Of a DNA stretch of 43,975 bases, positions 41,254 to 43,975 are shown in pieces. The stretch is from positions 1 to 43,975 of the forward strand of contig JANSXS010000026.1 of assembly GCA_024742835.1 (NCBI GenBank), given 5' to 3'. Source of the DNA: Paracoccaceae bacterium (GTDB lineage: Bacteria; Pseudomonadota; Alphaproteobacteria; Rhodobacterales; Rhodobacteraceae). Below the pieces are notes generated by a model. That model was not told the origin of the DNA, did not search any database, and saw only the letters and a program-made list of their open reading frames with translations. A program made the translations under genes and the position numbers. Numbering within the stretch: position 1 is the stretch's first letter; each line of letters starts with the position of its first letter.

Positions 41254-41592
41254 ATGTCCACGTCGCTCGATATCGTTTTCGCCGCCCTGGCCGATCCCAC
41301 GCGGCGACGGATCCTGTCTATGTTGCTTGAGGACGATATGGCGGTGACCGACGTGGCCCACCCTTTCGAGATGTCGCTTGCCGCGATTTCCAAACATTTG
41401 ACAATCCTCACACGGGCGGGACTGATCAGTCAAGAACGCCGGGGCCGGGTGAAATGGTGCAAGCTGGAGCCGGATGCGTTGCGCGACGCGTCGATCTGGA
41501 TGCAGGGCTTTGGGCAGTTCGAGGCGATCCATCTGGATGCGTTCGAACGCTTCCTGCGCGCCGAACTGGGTGACGAAGGCACGCCGCCGTGA
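41254..41592 (+). CDS. ArsR-family winged-helix regulator
   Basis: This 112-residue regulator has the opening FAALADPTRRRILSMLLEDD and recognition helix MSLAAISKHLTILTRAGLIS. The wing is RRGRVKWCKLEPDALRDASI. It lacks the ELCVCDL metal site of true ArsR sensors, so it is likely one of the non-metal members often paired with SRPBCC proteins, but none is adjacent here. ATG 41254 follows AAGGA and fits the domain start, unlike the upstream in-frame ATG 41176. Its stop overlaps the GTG of the next gene. Confidence 0.88.
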   Translation: MSTSLDIVFAALADPTRRRILSMLLEDDMAVTDVAHPFEMSLAAISKHLTILTRAGLISQERRGRVKWCKLEPDALRDASIWMQGFGQFEAIHLDAFERFLRAELGDEGTPP

Positions 41593-42560
41593 CCGTTCCG
41601 CCCCCGACGCTGGAGGTGTTCCAAAAGGCGCTTGTCGTCCCGGTTCAGGCACAGGGTCGCATGGCGTCCGGCGTGTTCCGCCAAGATGGCAGTTTCGTCG
41701 AGGCGTCCCGCACCCTGCTGTCGCGCGGTCGCCTGACCGATCCGCCCCCGTGCCCCGATCCCGTCCGGGCCCGTCGCCTGCCGGGGCGCTATGTTTTCGC
41801 CGGACCCGCGCGCGACCATTTCGGGCATTTCGTGCTGGAAAGCCTGGGCCGGCTATGGGCGGTACCGGGACAGGATCCCGCGCCTGACGGGCTTTTGTTC
41901 CTGCCGCGCGACGCGGAGCTGTCGCTTGGTCCGCTGGTCTGCCAGCATGGCGCGTTGCTGGAGGCGTTATGCCCCGGCCTGCCCGTGCTGGCCACGACAG
42001 AGCCGCTGGTGGTGGACACGCTGCTGGTACCCGGACAGGCCTTTGGCCATCAGGACCGGATCACTGGCACGCCAGAGTTTCGCCGGTTCCTGCGCAACCG
42101 GCTCGAATCGGCCTTTGCCGCCGACGGGCCGGATCGGCTTTATGTGTCGCGCAGCGGCTTGCGCGGCGTGGAAAAGCTGGTGGATGGCGAGGCGCGGATC
42201 GAAAAGCTCATGCGCCGCGCCGGTTATACGATCTTTCATCCAGAGCGCCACGACATCGCGACGCAGATCGCACATTACCGCGCGGCGCGGGTTCTTGTCG
42301 GCCCCGACGGCTCTGCTTTTCATCTGGCTGCCTGCGTTGTCGCCCCCGAAACGCGCGTGGCCCTGATCCAGCGCAGGCACCGGGATGCTGTCGTACACTC
42401 CTTCATGGATCAGTTCGCCGCCTTTGCACAGGTAGAGGCGACCCTGATCAACCCGCTTGTGCCAAGATCCCGGCTTGGCGAGGCCGACCTTGCCGACAAC
42501 CGAGCGCCGATCAATTTCCGGGCGTTGTCCCGCCAGCTTGACGAGGCCGGTTTCCTTTGA
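41589..42560 (+). CDS. Glycosyltransferase family 61 (DUF563) protein
   Basis: This 323-residue protein matches the DUF563/GT61 layout: a central HFGHFVLESLGRLWAVPGQD, then DRLYVSRSGLRGVEKL, and the late GYTIFHPERHDIATQIAHYR followed by VLVGPDGSAFHLAA. GT61 members add sugars (for example xylose or GlcNAc) to surface glycans or proteins. The acceptor here is unknown. It starts at GTG 41589, overlapping the arsR stop (GTGA), which suggests translational coupling to the regulator. Confidence 0.78.
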   Translation: MTVPPPTLEVFQKALVVPVQAQGRMASGVFRQDGSFVEASRTLLSRGRLTDPPPCPDPVRARRLPGRYVFAGPARDHFGHFVLESLGRLWAVPGQDPAPDGLLFLPRDAELSLGPLVCQHGALLEALCPGLPVLATTEPLVVDTLLVPGQAFGHQDRITGTPEFRRFLRNRLESAFAADGPDRLYVSRSGLRGVEKLVDGEARIEKLMRRAGYTIFHPERHDIATQIAHYRAARVLVGPDGSAFHLAACVVAPETRVALIQRRHRDAVVHSFMDQFAAFAQVEATLINPLVPRSRLGEADLADNRAPINFRALSRQLDEAGFL

Positions 42561-42569
42561 CGCCGCAGG

Positions 42570-43451
42570 TCATAGCCCGCCCCACCCCTCGGCGCGGGAT
42601 TTCAGAAAGCTGAGAAAGGTCTGCACCTTGGTTGTGCGGTGCAAATCCATGTGAGTCACGATCCATAGCGGTGCCGACCAGTCGGCGCGCGGCGGCACGA
42701 CCTCGGTCAAGCCGCCGATCTCTTGCGCCTGTAGCTGTGACATGAAGCCGATGCCCGCGCCCTGTTCTATCGCGTAACGCTGTGCATAGACATCGCCACT
42801 GCGAAAGGTGATCGCGCTTTCGGGCACGGTGTCGCGCAGCCATTTGTGGAACGGCGCGCGCGATTCGGCGTCGTCGGCACTGACAAAGACATGGCCCCCG
42901 AAATCGTCGACCCCCGTGGGCAGTCCGCGCTGCGCGATATAGCTGTCGCTGGCATAAAGCGTGATGGCCTGCTGGAAGAACGGCTGCACCACATTGTCGG
43001 GTTGCTCGGGGGCCTTGCCCGCACGGATGGCCACATGCGCCTCGCCGTATTCCAGCCGGAACAGCCGCTCACCGGTCAGGAAGCGCACGATCAGGTCGGG
43101 GTAATCACGCTGAAATTCGGTTAGCACCGGCACAAGCATGTGGCTCAGCCCGCCCAGCGAAGTGACAACCAGTTCGCCGGACACCTCGTTGCCGCGGCCC
43201 TTGATGCGGCCCGACAGCTGGCTGAACTGCTCATCTGTGGCTTGTGCGACGCGCAAAAGATCCTGACCGGCCTCGGTCGTGGTGTAGCCGCGCGCATGGC
43301 GCTGAAACAGCTTTACGCCCAGCCGGTCCTCCAGCGAATCGATATGCCGGATCACGGTGGCATGATGGACGCCAAGCGCCTCGGCGGCACCGCTGACCGT
43401 GCCCACGCGCGCGACATGAAAGGCCGTGCGCACTTCGTCCCAGCTTTCCAT
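42570..43451 (-). CDS. LysR-family regulator
   Basis: This 293-residue LysR regulator has the helix-turn-helix [20 protein letters not shown] (about 19-38) followed by [21 protein letters not shown], and an effector domain ending in [20 protein letters not shown]. Its form is of the type where HxxT replaces the more usual SQPAVS. The target is unknown. Divergence from an alcohol dehydrogenase gene across a 278-bp gap makes control of that gene possible. Confidence 0.85.
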   Translation of the reverse strand: MESWDEVRTAFHVARVGTVSGAAEALGVHHATVIRHIDSLEDRLGVKLFQRHARGYTTTEAGQDLLRVAQATDEQFSQLSGRIKGRGNEVSGELVVTSLGGLSHMLVPVLTEFQRDYPDLIVRFLTGERLFRLEYGEAHVAIRAGKAPEQPDNVVQPFFQQAITLYASDSYIAQRGLPTGVDDFGGHVFVSADDAESRAPFHKWLRDTVPESAITFRSGDVYAQRYAIEQGAGIGFMSQLQAQEIGGLTEVVPPRADWSAPLWIVTHMDLHRTTKVQTFLSFLKSRAEGWGGL

Positions 43452-43503
43452 TCGCGGCCCTCTTTTTGTGCAGATTTAAACGCTTATGCCCGTTACGAAT
43501 GGT

Positions 43504-43532
43504 TGCGTTTCCTCAGGCACAAGTCAAACGCA
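43504..43532. promoter_or_regulatory. Short inverted repeat in the LysR/adh intergenic region
   Basis: TGCGTTT (43504-43510) and AAACGCA (43526-43532) are perfect 7-bp inverted repeats, 15 bp apart, in the 278-bp gap between the LysR gene and the alcohol dehydrogenase. They could be a LysR-type site, but with arms this short the chance match rate is appreciable. Nothing else is evident in the gap. Confidence 0.25.
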
Positions 43533-43729
43533 TTTCTCCGCAACAAAAGCGCCGCCGCAGCCCGCCACAAAGAGCGCGACAAGGATCATGTCACCGACTT
43601 TCCGCATCCCGTCCCCATTTGCAAAGCGGATGCCGCGGCGCTGGACACACCCCTCTGGATGTGTTGCCCTGCCTTGGCAATCCGCTAAACATCGCGCCAC
43701 ATTACAAACAACACAAGAAGGACAGTGTC

Positions 43730-43975
43730 ATGAGAACAAGAGCCGCGGTCGCTGTTGCAGCGGGCAAGCCGCTTGAGATCATGGAAGTAGAGCTTGACGG
43801 CCCGCGTGCCGGCGAGGTTCTGGTTGAGATCAAAGCGACGGGTCTTTGCCACACCGATGAATTCACCCGTTCGGGCGATGACCCCGAGGGCATCTTTCCG
43901 GCGATCCTGGGTCATGAGGGCGCGGGCGTCGTGATCGAAGTGGGCGAGGGCGTGACCTCGCTGGAAGTTGGCGAT
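43730..43975 (+). CDS. Class III alcohol dehydrogenase / S-(hydroxymethyl)glutathione dehydrogenase (partial)
   Basis: The first 82 codons of a zinc-containing medium-chain dehydrogenase are visible; the gene runs off the right edge. It starts [20 protein letters not shown], with the catalytic-zinc Cys in [14 protein letters not shown] and the His in [20 protein letters not shown]. The order matches glutathione-dependent formaldehyde dehydrogenase (AdhC/FrmA), which oxidises S-hydroxymethylglutathione in C1 detoxification. AAGAAGGA lies 7 nt upstream of ATG 43730. The class III assignment is probable, but a related alcohol dehydrogenase cannot be excluded without the C-terminal part. Confidence 0.85.
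   Translation, partial: MRTRAAVAVAAGKPLEIMEVELDGPRAGEVLVEIKATGLCHTDEFTRSGDDPEGIFPAILGHEGAGVVIEVGEGVTSLEVGD

Overview
The window looks like a chromosomal segment of a marine-type alphaproteobacterium of the Rhodobacteraceae/Roseobacter group. The evidence is the high GC content, dense ATGA-coupled operons, the Rhodobacteraceae-style taurine gene set, DUF1523 and TIGR02300 proteins, and a GTTC-N7-GTTC SOS box. I cannot name a genus.

The central theme is dissimilation of taurine (a C2 sulfonate), split over two loci. Locus 1 (about 6.7-16.0 kb) is tauR-xsc-ackA-soeA-(small membrane protein)-soeB-soeC. Locus 2 (about 24.3-29.2 kb) is tpa, divergent from tauA-tauB-tauC. The inferred route is: TauABC imports taurine, Tpa transaminates it to sulfoacetaldehyde, Xsc cleaves that phosphorolytically to acetyl phosphate plus sulfite, AckA makes ATP and acetate, and SoeABC oxidises sulfite to sulfate and feeds the quinone pool. 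Both loci carry the same operator design in front of xsc and of tpa/tauA: two CTGG(N)C(Y)TA-type direct repeats exactly 23 bp apart. This ties them into one TauR regulon. soeA is broken by a -1 frameshift in a short homopolymer stretch.

Layout. 0-6.5 kb: the end of an IS110 transposase, a thioesterase-like protein, an MFS permease, mepA, a compact leader/sRNA-like unit with a 17-nt perfect complement of the 16S rRNA 3' end, arfB, a lipoprotein, pncB and a small monooxygenase-fold protein. 16-23 kb: DUF1523, creatinase, a P1 peptidase, an alpha/beta hydrolase, gabD, an OmpA-like lipoprotein and a LysR regulator. 23.3-24.3 kb: an AT-richer island with one HEPN-like gene. 29.3-36 kb: a LysE exporter, a racemase-like protein, accA, a minus-strand operon with ubiG, a GntR regulator, a YgjP-type protease, a TIGR02300 protein, tRNA-Ala(GGC) and an IS5 remnant. 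36-44 kb: an IlvE-like aminotransferase, an old-yellow-enzyme demethylase-like flavoprotein, an orphan imuB with an SOS box, a universal stress protein, ArsR, a GT61 glycosyltransferase, LysR and the start of a class III alcohol dehydrogenase.

A dispersed short element related to AAAGCGTTCCGC recurs at least six times between genes, and four copies supply the stop codon of the adjacent minus-strand gene. The most novel-looking signal is the 3.08-3.30 kb unit upstream of the ribosome-rescue gene arfB: a -35-like TTGACA, an extended perfect Shine-Dalgarno, an 18-codon ORF and an intrinsic terminator.
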